Shown here piece after piece: positions 16,583 through 24,401 of a stretch of 50,018 bases of DNA; the first letter of the stretch is position 1; each line of letters opens with the position of its first letter. The DNA is from Betaproteobacteria bacterium (lineage in GTDB: Bacteria > Pseudomonadota > Gammaproteobacteria > Burkholderiales > SG8-41). The notes beneath the pieces are model-generated. The model did no database searches. It was given only the letters and a program-made list of their open reading frames with translations, and had not been told where the DNA came from. The position numbers and the translations under genes were made by a program. Where the stretch lies: NCBI GenBank assembly GCA_029863175.1, contig JAOTVX010000027.1, forward strand, positions 1-50,018, read 5' to 3'.

Positions 16583-17077
16583 ATGAGCCAGCAAGCGCCG
16601 ATTAGCAAGACCCGCCGCAAGACGCAGATGCTCGAACTGCAGGAACTGGGCGTCGAACTCGTTGGCTTGGACGACGAGCAGCTTGCCGCCCTCGACCTGC
16701 CGGACGCCCTGCGCGACGCGGTTGTGCAGGCGCGGCGCATTACGCGTTTTGAGGCCAAACGTCGCCAACTTCAGTACATCGGAAAACTGATGCGCCGCGT
16801 GGATCCCGCGCCGATCCGCGCCGTGCTCGATGCGCGGCGCGCGCGCGCTGGCGGGCAAACCGTCATGCTCCGGCGCGTCGAGACCTGGCGCGAGCGCCTA
16901 CTCACCGATCAGGACGGTCTCGCGCAGTTGCTTGCCGAGCAGCCCGATGCGAATGTGTCCCGGTTGCGCGCGCTCATCGAGTCTGCGCGCAGCGAGCGCG
17001 TGGAGGCACGGCCACCGCACAGCTACAGGGCGCTGTTCCAGGCGCTCCGCGCCTTGTTGGATGAAAGTGATGAATAA
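16583..17077 (+). CDS. darP: Ribosome-associated protein DarP (YjgA, DUF615)
   Basis: A 164-aa basic helical protein of the DUF615/YjgA family, shown in E. coli to associate with late 50S ribosomal precursors. Conserved text includes SKTRRKTQMLELQELGVELVGL (residues about 8-30), ARRITRFEAKRRQLQYIGKLMRRVD in the middle, and WRERLL followed by an RLRALIESARSER helix. ATG 16583 gives a normal N-terminus. It sits head-to-head with pmbA 81 bases away. The stop is followed by short inverted sequences (around 17067-17093 and 17129-17173) built of GTGATGA-like heptamers, which separate it from mog. Confidence 0.93.
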   Translation: MSQQAPISKTRRKTQMLELQELGVELVGLDDEQLAALDLPDALRDAVVQARRITRFEAKRRQLQYIGKLMRRVDPAPIRAVLDARRARAGGQTVMLRRVETWRERLLTDQDGLAQLLAEQPDANVSRLRALIESARSERVEARPPHSYRALFQALRALLDESDE

Positions 17078-17204
17078 TGGTGATGAGAAGCCTGGCAGCA
17101 ACTGCTGCCTTTACGCTTTAGGACTTATTACCAGTTCCCATCACCATTTCTCATCACCAGTACTCGTCACTTGTCAAAAGCATCGCTGATATACTTTCGC
17201 CCCT

Positions 17205-17807
17205 ATGTCCGCAGCCAATGAAGAACTCATAATCGGTCTGGTGTCGGTCAGCGACCGCGCCTCGCAGGGCGTGTACAAGGACGAGGGGCTGCCGGCGCTC
17301 GAGGACTGGTTCGGAAAGGCAATCGCATCGCCGCGATGGAAGACGACGAAGCGGCTGATTCCCGACGAGCAGCTTGCGATTGAGGCGGCGCTCAAGGAAC
17401 TGGTTGATCGGGAGGGCTGCCATTTCGTGCTCACCACCGGCGGCACGGGGCCGGCCGCACGCGATGTCACCCCCGAGGCAACGCTTGCGGTCGCCGACAA
17501 GATCATGCCAGGCTTCGGCGAGCAGATGCGGCAGGTGAGCCTCCGGTTCGTCCCGACCGCGATCCTGTCACGCCAGGTCGGCGTGATCCGCAAGCAGGCC
17601 TTGATCCTCAACCTGCCGGGACAGCCGAAGGCAATTCGGGAAACGCTGGAAGGGGTGAAAGGAGCCAACGGGGAACAGATCGTCCCGGGAATTTTCGCGG
17701 CAGTGCCTTATTGCATCGACCTCATCGGCGGCCCCTATATCGAAACAAACGAAGCTATCGTAAAGGCATTCCGACCCAAATCCGCCATCCGTCCCAAAAG
17801 TCCGTGA
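17205..17807 (+). CDS. mog: Molybdopterin adenylyltransferase
   Basis: Adenylates molybdopterin before molybdate insertion in molybdenum cofactor synthesis. The 200-aa protein matches MogA: IGLVSVSDRASQGVYKDEGLPAL at the N-terminus, the MPT-binding motif LTTGGTGPAARDVTPEA (about residues 80-96), and ILNLPGQPKAIRETL. ATG 17205 has no Shine-Dalgarno. A TATACT box at 17190-17195 lies only nine bases before the start, so the message may be leaderless or nearly so. It follows darP and precedes an esterase, a synteny kept in many betaproteobacteria. Residues after about 190 are not conserved. Confidence 0.94.
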   Translation: MSAANEELIIGLVSVSDRASQGVYKDEGLPALEDWFGKAIASPRWKTTKRLIPDEQLAIEAALKELVDREGCHFVLTTGGTGPAARDVTPEATLAVADKIMPGFGEQMRQVSLRFVPTAILSRQVGVIRKQALILNLPGQPKAIRETLEGVKGANGEQIVPGIFAAVPYCIDLIGGPYIETNEAIVKAFRPKSAIRPKSP

Positions 17808-17825
17808 ATGGTGAATGGTGAGCGG
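17804..17825 (+). repeat. Heptamer array GTGAATG GTGAATG GTGAGCG
   Basis: Three GTGANNN units overlap the end of mog. An inverted relative (ACTCACCATTTACC) lies at 17864-17877, so the mog-esterase spacer carries a facing pair. Confidence 0.65.
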
Positions 17826-17890
17826 AGAAAAACAGTCTACGATTCAACGCCCACGAACCTGTCCACTCACCATTTACCGTCCTTCTGCCT

Positions 17891-18571
17891 ATGGCAAACC
17901 TGCTGGAAGCGATTGAAGTCGAGACGGACACGAATCCCGCGGCGTCTATCATATGGATGCACGGTCTGGGCGCCGATGGCAACGATTTCGTGCCGGTCGT
18001 AAACGAGCTGGACCTCTCCGGTGCACCTGCCGTCCGCTTCGTGTTCCCGCACGCGCCGATGCGCGCGGTTACGATCAACAACGGCTACGTGATGCGCGCC
18101 TGGTACGACGTCTCCTTCGAAGACCTGGCCGGCAAGTCACGGCACGCCGACGAGAGTGGCGTGCGCGAGTCGCAGGCGCAGATCGAGGCGCTCATCGAGC
18201 GCGAAACCGCGCGCGGCATCGCGCCGGGGCGCGTGATTCTTGCGGGCTTTTCCCAGGGCGGGGCGATCGCGCTGCAGACCGGACTGTGCCACGCCGAACA
18301 GCTGGCAGGAATCATGGCGCTCTCGACCTATCTGCCACTCGCCGATGGTTTCCCCCAGGAGGCCGCGCCAGCCAACAAGGCGACGCCGATCTTCATGGCG
18401 CATGGCGCCTTCGATCCGGTGGTTCCCTACGTGATGGGCGTGGGGTCCATGACCTATCTGACCGGCCTCGGCTACCACACGGAATGGCACGAGTATCCGA
18501 TGCAGCACTCGGTCTGCCCCGAGGAAATCCAGGATATTGGCGCCTGGATGCGCAAAGTCCTAAGAGCGTGA
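17891..18571 (+). CDS. Carboxylesterase/phospholipase-type alpha/beta hydrolase
   Basis: A 226-aa serine esterase of the phospholipase/carboxylesterase family (EstB-like; the group also includes acyl-protein thioesterases). The oxyanion region is IWMHGLGADGNDF (21-33). The nucleophile is S121 in GFSQGG. The acid is the Asp in HGAFDPVVP (about 177), and the base is the His in PMQHSVCPEE (about 207). No signal peptide, so cytoplasmic. ATG 17891 begins MANLLEAIEVE as in close relatives. It is the last gene of the plus-strand series darP-mog-esterase. Its 3' end runs into GTGACC-type heptamers, and the next gene converges on it. Confidence 0.92.
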   Translation: MANLLEAIEVETDTNPAASIIWMHGLGADGNDFVPVVNELDLSGAPAVRFVFPHAPMRAVTINNGYVMRAWYDVSFEDLAGKSRHADESGVRESQAQIEALIERETARGIAPGRVILAGFSQGGAIALQTGLCHAEQLAGIMALSTYLPLADGFPQEAAPANKATPIFMAHGAFDPVVPYVMGVGSMTYLTGLGYHTEWHEYPMQHSVCPEEIQDIGAWMRKVLRA

Positions 18572-18590
18572 CCTGTGACCAGTCGCCGGG

Positions 18591-20135
18591 TCACGCGCTT
18601 CGTTCGGTGACTTTGAACGTGGCCCAGTCGAAGTCTTCGCCGCCTTCGTCCAACCGGACGGGCTGAAGGAGGTAGGTTTTATCGCGCATGGTCATCTCCA
18701 TGCTGTCTCGCGCGCTAAAAATGCCCTCGCGCAGGATCACCCCGACTTCGCCCTTCACATGCGGGGCCGTGGCAAGCAGGATCGCCGGCTGCAGCTCGCC
18801 GCGCACGTTCAATGATGAGTTGGTCGTGCCGGAGCGCGCGACTCTGACGGGTATCGCAGTCCTCGACAACGTCTGGATGCCGACGTGACGCTGGTTCTGC
18901 TCGTCGCGCGCGATGCGACGGATAAGGCCAATCGTCCAAAGGCTGTTCCGATCGCTTTGCATGGCGATCAGTGTGCCCACCTGAATCCAGTCGCTTTTCA
19001 CGTTGGGAATGATGGTCCCATAGCCGGCGTCGCTCACGTTCTCCACGAGCCAGCTTTCCGCGGCCTCGTCACGGCTGAAATCGAGCTCGTCGCTGGTGCT
19101 CGGGTCGAGCGCCTGCAGCACATCGTTGAAGCCCGGCACCACCGTAATGCGGCCGGTCGTTGGAAGCCGCTCCGAGCTGCGAGCCGGCTGGTCGGTGCCC
19201 CAGTACATCGCAACGTGCTGGAGCGCGCCGATCACGAGATCTTTGTGGTAGCTACCGCCCAGGTTGACGTCCGCCGGAACCTCACCGGTCTGATGGATCT
19301 TAGCGACCAGCGCCTCGAGCGCTCCGAGCGCCCTGCCCGCTCCGAAGAAACACAGCCCGGCGGCGGACCCCGCGCCTTTGAACAGGCGCACCGGCGCTTT
19401 CGGCGACGCCGGATTGAAACAGTGAGTGCAACCGTCAGGCCGCCTTGACACCCGGAACGAGCCAGAATAGTGCGCCACCGCACGCTCGACGATCTCCTGA
19501 CGCATCGGCGATAGCCCGTCTGTGGACGACGCGGCCAGCATCATGGCCTTGAGGAATTCGCCTCTGACCGTGCTTTCGTGATGGGACTCGGGATAGACAG
19601 CGACGGGATTGTCAGCAAAACCCCGCTTTTCCGCGATCTGGTAGAGGCGCCCTACGTCTGTCCAGATCCGCTGCTCGACCGGTCCGTAGCGCAACAAGTA
19701 CCACTTGAGCTGGAAGGTCAGCGCACGCAGGGCGCGCGCGACCATCAGCGGCAGGCTCCTGCGAATGATGGTCAGGCCGAAAGGCCCGGCGTCGTACTGG
19801 TCGACACACGCGAGGTACGCGCTTCCCAGCTGCTGCCAGAACCCGAAGGTCGCGGTCCACAGCAGGTTTTCCTGGAACTTCATCTGGCGCGGCATGGACA
19901 GATAGTCAAGCGAGAGCTTGCGCACGCGCTTCTTCGCGGCGGCGTCGAGCAGGCCCACATTGTCGAAACGCTGCTCGACCTTGAAGCCCGGTGTCTGGTT
20001 GATCGTCTCTAGCCAGTACGTAATTTCCTCGAGCGCCTTGGCGTCGTTCGCGGGCAGCTCCTCAATGAGCTGGCGCGCCTGCTTCGGATCGGCCATGAGG
20101 TGGTCGACTTGTCCCCCGCGCCATTTGAAAACCAT
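18591..20135 (-). CDS. Large conserved protein with PilZ-like C-terminal part
   Basis: A 514-aa soluble protein whose family I do not name with certainty. The first 250 residues are helical (EELPANDAKALEEITYWLETINQ, FQENLLWTATFGFWQQLGSAYLACVD). A region with CTHCFNP follows. The C-terminal half contains RSSER, an RxxxR match, and further on ENVSDAGYG, an NxSxxG match. Those are the two c-di-GMP-binding motifs of PilZ domains, here separated by a longer insert than usual. The PilZ reading is an inference. ATG (complement of 20133-20135) has AAGGGT six bases upstream; the GTG one codon before is less well placed. It is alone between a convergent esterase and an MFS transporter. Confidence 0.75.
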   Translation of the reverse strand: MVFKWRGGQVDHLMADPKQARQLIEELPANDAKALEEITYWLETINQTPGFKVEQRFDNVGLLDAAAKKRVRKLSLDYLSMPRQMKFQENLLWTATFGFWQQLGSAYLACVDQYDAGPFGLTIIRRSLPLMVARALRALTFQLKWYLLRYGPVEQRIWTDVGRLYQIAEKRGFADNPVAVYPESHHESTVRGEFLKAMMLAASSTDGLSPMRQEIVERAVAHYSGSFRVSRRPDGCTHCFNPASPKAPVRLFKGAGSAAGLCFFGAGRALGALEALVAKIHQTGEVPADVNLGGSYHKDLVIGALQHVAMYWGTDQPARSSERLPTTGRITVVPGFNDVLQALDPSTSDELDFSRDEAAESWLVENVSDAGYGTIIPNVKSDWIQVGTLIAMQSDRNSLWTIGLIRRIARDEQNQRHVGIQTLSRTAIPVRVARSGTTNSSLNVRGELQPAILLATAPHVKGEVGVILREGIFSARDSMEMTMRDKTYLLQPVRLDEGGEDFDWATFKVTERSA

Positions 20136-20255
20136 CACGGACCCTTAGATGCCGGCGAACGCCACCGAAAATTCACTCTTATTCGTTTGCACGAGAAGAT
20201 TGTAGTGGAACGGCCGGGTTTGAAGCCAGCGCACCTGTTCACAGCGCACGGGTCA

Positions 20256-21557
20256 TCAACTCGGCGCCTCCAGCGCCGCGCCGCGCCCGCGCTTCACGTC
20301 AAGCCCGACCAGGATGGCGATGCCGATCAGGAAAAAAACACCCGTCACGAGCATCGCAAACCGATGGTTGCCGCCGGTCACCCACGTGACCACGCCATAG
20401 GTGATGGGCCCCAGGATCGACGAGAGTTTGACCGCGAGCCCCCACAACCCGAAGAACTCCGCCGTGCGTGCGGGAGGGCTCAAGTAGCCCACGAGTGCGC
20501 GGCCCGCAGACTGGGTCGATCCGAGGCAAATGCCGACGAGATTCGCGACGACCCAGAAGAGCGTCGCACCCTCCGCCGCCCAGGCGAGAACCACCGCGAT
20601 GAGCCAGCCGATCAGCGTCAGGACCAGCGTGCGCACATGGCCCAACCGGTCCTGGACTTGCCCGAACGCGAAAGCGCCAGCTGCAGCGGTAATGTTGACG
20701 ACGAGGATCAGCACGAGCGTCTCACGTGTCGTAAATCCCATCACCTGCTGGGCGTATACCGCTGCGAGCGCGATGACGGTTTGTATGCCGGCCTGATAGA
20801 ACACGAGGCAGACCAGGAAGCGCCACAAGTCTTTGTAGCGGCGGGCGTGCCCGAGCGTCTCCGCGAGGCGCACGAAGGTGCCGCGCACGAGCTCGCCCGG
20901 ACGCGCCACCGGCTTGGCGCGCTCGCGCAGGAACAGAAACGTCGGCAGACTTGCCGCCGCAAAAATCGCAGCCGTGATGAGCATCGCGCCCGGTACGAAC
21001 TGCGTCGCATCGGCGCCCTGACCCTGCGCCCATGCGACGTAGGCTAGGCACACACCGAGCGCGATCAGGCCTCCCAGATAACCAAGGCTCCAGCCCCAGC
21101 CCGAGACGCGGCCGAGCGCTTCACCGTCGGCGATTTCGAGCAGGAACGCGGCGATGAGATTCTCCCCAGTACCGAAAAAGTAGTTCGACAGCACGATGAG
21201 CGTGACGCCCAGCGCTATGTCGCCGCGGCCGACGGTGGCCAGCCCGGCCGTAAAAATGACGCACCCGGCTGTGGTGGCGAGAAGCAAGCGTTTCTTCGCC
21301 GCGTGCGCGTCGGCATAGGCGCCGATGAGTGGCGCGGTAAGCATGATGAGCGCGTACGACACGGCGAGCGCGGCGGTCCACGCGAACGTCGCCCACGGCG
21401 CATTGCCGGCGACCTCGGCGACAAAGTAAGCGTTGAAGACCGCGGTGATGACGACCGTGGTGTAGCCGGAGTTGGCGAAGTCGTACATCGCCCAAGAAAA
21501 AACCTCGCGCCGTTCTACACCCGGCGCGAGGTTTTTTCTTATGGAAGGACTACTCAA
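20256..21557 (-). CDS. MFS transporter, UMF1/Atg22-like family
   Basis: A 433-aa membrane transporter with 12 predicted helices. The N-terminal REVFSWAMYDFANSGYTT is the hallmark of the UMF1 family (relatives of yeast Atg22, a vacuolar amino-acid exporter). Also seen are the loop APLIGAYADAHAAKKRLL and GWGWSLGYLGGL. The start is TTG (complement of 21555-21557), preceded by AAAGGA at good spacing. A perfect 18-base inverted repeat with a U-rich end lies within codons 6-22. Starting at the ATG of AMYDFAN instead would remove conserved residues, so the hairpin is really inside the gene. Substrate unknown; amino acids or drugs are possible. Confidence 0.9.
   Translation of the reverse strand: MSSPSIRKNLAPGVERREVFSWAMYDFANSGYTTVVITAVFNAYFVAEVAGNAPWATFAWTAALAVSYALIMLTAPLIGAYADAHAAKKRLLLATTAGCVIFTAGLATVGRGDIALGVTLIVLSNYFFGTGENLIAAFLLEIADGEALGRVSGWGWSLGYLGGLIALGVCLAYVAWAQGQGADATQFVPGAMLITAAIFAAASLPTFLFLRERAKPVARPGELVRGTFVRLAETLGHARRYKDLWRFLVCLVFYQAGIQTVIALAAVYAQQVMGFTTRETLVLILVVNITAAAGAFAFGQVQDRLGHVRTLVLTLIGWLIAVVLAWAAEGATLFWVVANLVGICLGSTQSAGRALVGYLSPPARTAEFFGLWGLAVKLSSILGPITYGVVTWVTGGNHRFAMLVTGVFFLIGIAILVGLDVKRGRGAALEAPS
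21494..21540. terminator. Bidirectional terminator-like hairpin within the MFS coding start
   Basis: AAGAAAAAACCTCGCGCC (21494-21511) and its exact reverse complement (21523-21540) flank an 11-base loop. The GC part of the stem (nine pairs) is followed by six Ts on either strand, as in a strong bidirectional intrinsic terminator. On the minus strand it covers codons of residues about 6-22 of the MFS protein (RKNLAPGVERREVFSW), 17 bases after the TTG start. Confidence 0.85.
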
Positions 21558-21666
21558 GATTTCCTTTCAGAGGTTTACCGGCGATATACCTGGCGCAAAT
21601 TTGCTCGCGTAGAAAGGAAAATCTGCCACCCGATGTGGCAGCCGCGATTATTTAGCGGACTCTTGG

Positions 21667-22869
21667 TTAGATGACACCCTGCTGCTTGAGGTCCCGCATC
21701 TGCTCCTGGCTGTAGCCCAGCGCACCGAGCACCTCCGCCGTGTGCTCACCCAACGCCGGCCCCAGCCATTTCGTGTCTCCGGGCGTTTCCGACAACCGCG
21801 GGACGATGCCGGGAAGTTTCAGCGTCTTGCCGTCATCGAGCCGGTGCTCGCGGATCATCTCGCGCGCCGCGTAATGCGGATCGTTCACGATGTCGGCAAT
21901 GTCGTAGATCTTCCCGCTCGGCACCTCTGCGCCCTCGAGCACTTCGAGAACACGATCCAGGTCGTTCGCGGCGACCCAGTCGCCGATGACCTTTTCGATC
22001 TCTGCAGTGCGCGCGACGCGCCCGTCGTTGTGCGCGAGGCCCGGGTCATCCGCCAGGTCCGCACGCCCGATCGCATTCATCATGCGCTTGAAGATCGAGT
22101 CCGCGTTGGCTCCGATGACGACGTACTTCCGGTCACGGGCAACGTAGGTGTTCGAGGGAACGATACCGGGGAGCGAGGCCCCGCTGCGCTCGCGGATCAG
22201 GCCGAACATGTCGTGCTCCGGCAGCACGCTCTCCATCATGTTGAACACGGCCTCGTACAGCGCGACGTCCACGAACTGGCCGCGTCCGCCGTTGACCTCG
22301 CGGTGGCGCAACGCCATAAGCGCGCCCATGACGCCGTGCAGCGCCGCAATCGAATCGCCGATCGAAACGCCGACCCGGACCGGCGGGCGGTCGGGATAAC
22401 CGGTCACATAGCGCAAACCCCCCATCGATTCCCCTATCGCCCCGAACCCGGGGCGATCGCGATAGGGCCCGGTCTGGCCGAAGCCCGAGAGCCGCACCAT
22501 GATCAACCGCGGGTTGACGCGGGCGAGCTGCTCCCAGCCGAGGTTCCACTTTTCCATCGCGCCCGGCCGAAAGTTTTCCACGACGATGTCGGCGCCGGCG
22601 ACGAGCTTGCGCACGATCTCCTGCGCTTCCGGCTGCTTCAAATCGAGCGTCACCGATTTCTTGTTGCGCCCCTGGGCCTGCCACCAGAGCGAGGTGCCTC
22701 GGTAAAGCGTGCGCCACTTGCGCAAGGGATCGCCAACGCCTGGCGGCTCGATCTTGATGACCTCGGCGCCGAATTCGCCAAGAAGGCGCGCGCAGAAGGG
22801 ACCGGCAATCAGTGTCCCGAGCTCGATCACCTTGACACCCTGTAGGGGCAAGCGCTTTTCCTCACTCAT
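21667..22869 (-). CDS. CaiB/BaiF family CoA-transferase (family III)
   Basis: A 400-aa class III CoA-transferase, moving CoA between carboxylic acids through an aspartyl-CoA thioester. The N-terminal LQGVKVIELGTLIAGPFCARLLGEFGAEVIKIEPP is typical. The catalytic aspartate is D172 in VSIGDSIAALHG. RNKKSVTLDLKQPE and VVENFRPGAMEKWNLG are further family marks. ATG (complement of 22867-22869) is normal. It is downstream of the MFS gene's divergent side and 190 bases before a sigma-54-like promoter pointing the other way. A second family III enzyme is at 26714. The acid substrate is not predictable. Confidence 0.93.
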   Translation of the reverse strand: MSEEKRLPLQGVKVIELGTLIAGPFCARLLGEFGAEVIKIEPPGVGDPLRKWRTLYRGTSLWWQAQGRNKKSVTLDLKQPEAQEIVRKLVAGADIVVENFRPGAMEKWNLGWEQLARVNPRLIMVRLSGFGQTGPYRDRPGFGAIGESMGGLRYVTGYPDRPPVRVGVSIGDSIAALHGVMGALMALRHREVNGGRGQFVDVALYEAVFNMMESVLPEHDMFGLIRERSGASLPGIVPSNTYVARDRKYVVIGANADSIFKRMMNAIGRADLADDPGLAHNDGRVARTAEIEKVIGDWVAANDLDRVLEVLEGAEVPSGKIYDIADIVNDPHYAAREMIREHRLDDGKTLKLPGIVPRLSETPGDTKWLGPALGEHTAEVLGALGYSQEQMRDLKQQGVI

Positions 22870-23055
22870 GGCCGGGTTGGAATCGTCCTCGGTTCGAAGT
22901 TACCACGCACGTCTCACGGCAGCGACATGAAAAATTACATTGATTCAGCCGGTTAGGCTCTTGGCCCTTGGCGCTGTCGCTAGTTGGCAACACTCCCGCC
23001 GGCGTGGTGAACAATATTCAAAGTCTAACTAACTGATTAAAAGTGTAATTCCGTC

Positions 23056-23072
23056 TTGGCACGCCCTGTGCA
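23056..23072 (+). promoter_or_regulatory. Sigma-54 (-24/-12) promoter
   Basis: TTGGCACG-CCCT-GTGCA matches the consensus TTGGCACG-N4-TTGCA at all but one base, with exact spacing. The upstream 60 bases are AT-rich (23010-23052), leaving room for IHF and an activator. No good coding region follows. Transcription would start about 23083 and meet a terminator at 23153-23177. Confidence 0.7.
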
Positions 23073-23082
23073 AAGGACGGAG

Positions 23083-23177
23083 GAAATTGGCTACCTATTA
23101 CCTACCCCGCCGGAACTCTTTTCCGGCCAGGGTTCGACCCGTCCCCTGTTTTCCCCGGCTGATGCCGGGGTTTTTTT
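23083..23177 (+). ncRNA. Candidate sigma-54-dependent small RNA
   Basis: A transcript of about 95 nt is bounded by the sigma-54 promoter and a strong terminator. It contains a perfect 7-bp hairpin with a 5-nt loop (GCCGGAA at 23109-23115 with TTCCGGC at 23121-23127) and a small GGG-TTCGA-CCC stem (23130-23140). The terminator is CCCCGGC-TGAT-GCCGGGG with seven Ts. A purine-rich AGGAAATT near the 5' end could be an anti-Shine-Dalgarno target or a ribosome-binding site. The only open frame there begins inside the promoter, so coding is unlikely. Its 3' end faces the convergent gene at 23328. The rest of 22870-23327 shows only a nonamer-like CTTGGCCCTTGGCG stretch. Confidence 0.55.
23153..23177 (+). 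terminator. Strong rho-independent terminator
   Basis: A 7-bp perfect GC stem CCCCGGC/GCCGGGG, tetraloop TGAT, then TTTTTTT. No annotated gene lies upstream on this strand, which is why the preceding interval is proposed as a small RNA. Confidence 0.9.
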
Positions 23178-23316
23178 GTGCCCAGCGGTGAGCATCAGCT
23201 ACTGGCGTCCTCTGGTCAATTCCGCTCGAATCGCAATCGGCTTCGCATTCACCGCGCACCGCTTAACGAGAAACCGTCACCGCTAAAGAGATAGGGCGAC
23301 ACACCCGTGTTCTCCA

Positions 23317-23348
23317 CGGTTCACCGTTTACCGTTTACCGTTTACCGG
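23317..23348 (+). repeat. Heptamer array (CCGTTTA)3
   Basis: Three perfect CCGTTTA units and one variant. The array overlaps the last codons of the minus-strand gene ending at 23328 (PVNGKR, stop) and supplies its stop codon. Confidence 0.75.
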
Positions 23349-24401
23349 CTCTTCGACGCGTCGCGTGACAGCGCGCGTATTGCCAAAGCAAGGCACGTAA
23401 ACGGAGTGCGTGCCCGGTCCGCCGGCGACGACGATCTGGATATCCTCAGGACGCGGCGAGATCGGAATCAGGGTCTCGGCGCCGAGCTCGCCCAGCTCCC
23501 GCGTCCGGGAATCCCGGGCACGCTGCAGCTCCAGGGTGCTGAAGCTGCCAGCGGGCATTCGGGAGCGTTCCCACAACGCGCGCTTCAATTGCGTCTTGGA
23601 ATACCCGCCGCGCTTTAATACTTCCGCGTGCTCCGGCCCCAGGAGCAGCCACGGCTCGCCGCCATGGACGTATTCGTTGCTGGGCGGGTGAATCATCGTC
23701 TCCGCGATAACCCGCACGAGCTCCGGCGCGTCCTTCGTGTGGGTGTTCATGTTCATCGTGCCTTCGGCACCCACGACTGTCACGGTGCTCTCTTCCGCGG
23801 CAAATCCGCGCTCCACGTGCAGCGGCTCCCACGGGCTCGCTTCCTCGTTCTCGGCACAGCAGAAACTGTACTTGCCCGGCTGCCCGTGGGTTGCGCGATC
23901 CATTTCACCCGGCAGCGCGCCCCCAATGTTCTGCAGGATCAACCGCATTGCGCGGCCGATGGTCGCGTTCGCCCACACGCCCTGGCCGATACAGTTGAAG
24001 CTGGCGTTGACAGCAAGGCGTTTCTCGACCGGGCCGTTGATGATGACCCACACCGCAACGGGATTGGTCGTCGCCTGGATGCCCTGCAGATTGAACTTCG
24101 GATCGGCAACGGCTTGCGTCGCGGCAATCAGAACCGGGAGATACTCTGGTTCACAGCCTGCCATCACCGCGTTCACCGCGATGCGCTCGGCCGTGGCCAC
24201 ACCGTATCCCGGGGCAACGCGGGCCACGACATCATGCCGCGCGCAGCGCGCGTGGCGCAACATCCGCTCGACCCGCTCGGCGGTCGGCGGAACGATAGGC
24301 AGCCCGTCGCTCCAGCGCCGCTCCCGATAAAGCCGGTTGATCGCATCGAGGTCCTCCGGCGCCTCAAAGGTCGCCGCCTGCTCGCGTGCCGCGTCGCTCA
24401 C
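23328..24401 (-). CDS. Conserved partner protein of the UGSC selenoprotein
   Basis: A 357-aa protein of a family I recognise only as a conserved neighbour type; no enzymatic motif is certain. Segments that look conserved are INRLYRERRWSDGLPIVPPTAERV (residues about 16-39), AERIAVNAVMAGCEPEYLPVLIAA, GIQATTNPVAVWVIINGP, CAENEEASPWEPLHVERGF and the late QIVVAGGPGTHS. It has several cysteines (CEPEYL, FCCAENEE) but no CxxC. The start is GTG (complement of 24399-24401), overlapping the TGA of the selenoprotein gene by GTGA, so the two are translationally coupled. This tight link suggests they work together, perhaps in redox or thiol chemistry. That is inference. Confidence 0.8.
   Translation of the reverse strand: MSDAAREQAATFEAPEDLDAINRLYRERRWSDGLPIVPPTAERVERMLRHARCARHDVVARVAPGYGVATAERIAVNAVMAGCEPEYLPVLIAATQAVADPKFNLQGIQATTNPVAVWVIINGPVEKRLAVNASFNCIGQGVWANATIGRAMRLILQNIGGALPGEMDRATHGQPGKYSFCCAENEEASPWEPLHVERGFAAEESTVTVVGAEGTMNMNTHTKDAPELVRVIAETMIHPPSNEYVHGGEPWLLLGPEHAEVLKRGGYSKTQLKRALWERSRMPAGSFSTLELQRARDSRTRELGELGAETLIPISPRPEDIQIVVAGGPGTHSVYVPCFGNTRAVTRRVEEPVNGKR

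Noticed and set aside
16502..16858. Upstream extension of pmbA by 119 codons
   Set aside because: It runs antisense through darP, and the start at 16501 has a good ribosome-binding site and matches the family N-terminus.
23056..23286. Plus-strand 76-codon frame over the sigma-54 element
   Set aside because: It starts inside the promoter, spans the terminator and has no ribosome-binding site; the structure fits an RNA better.
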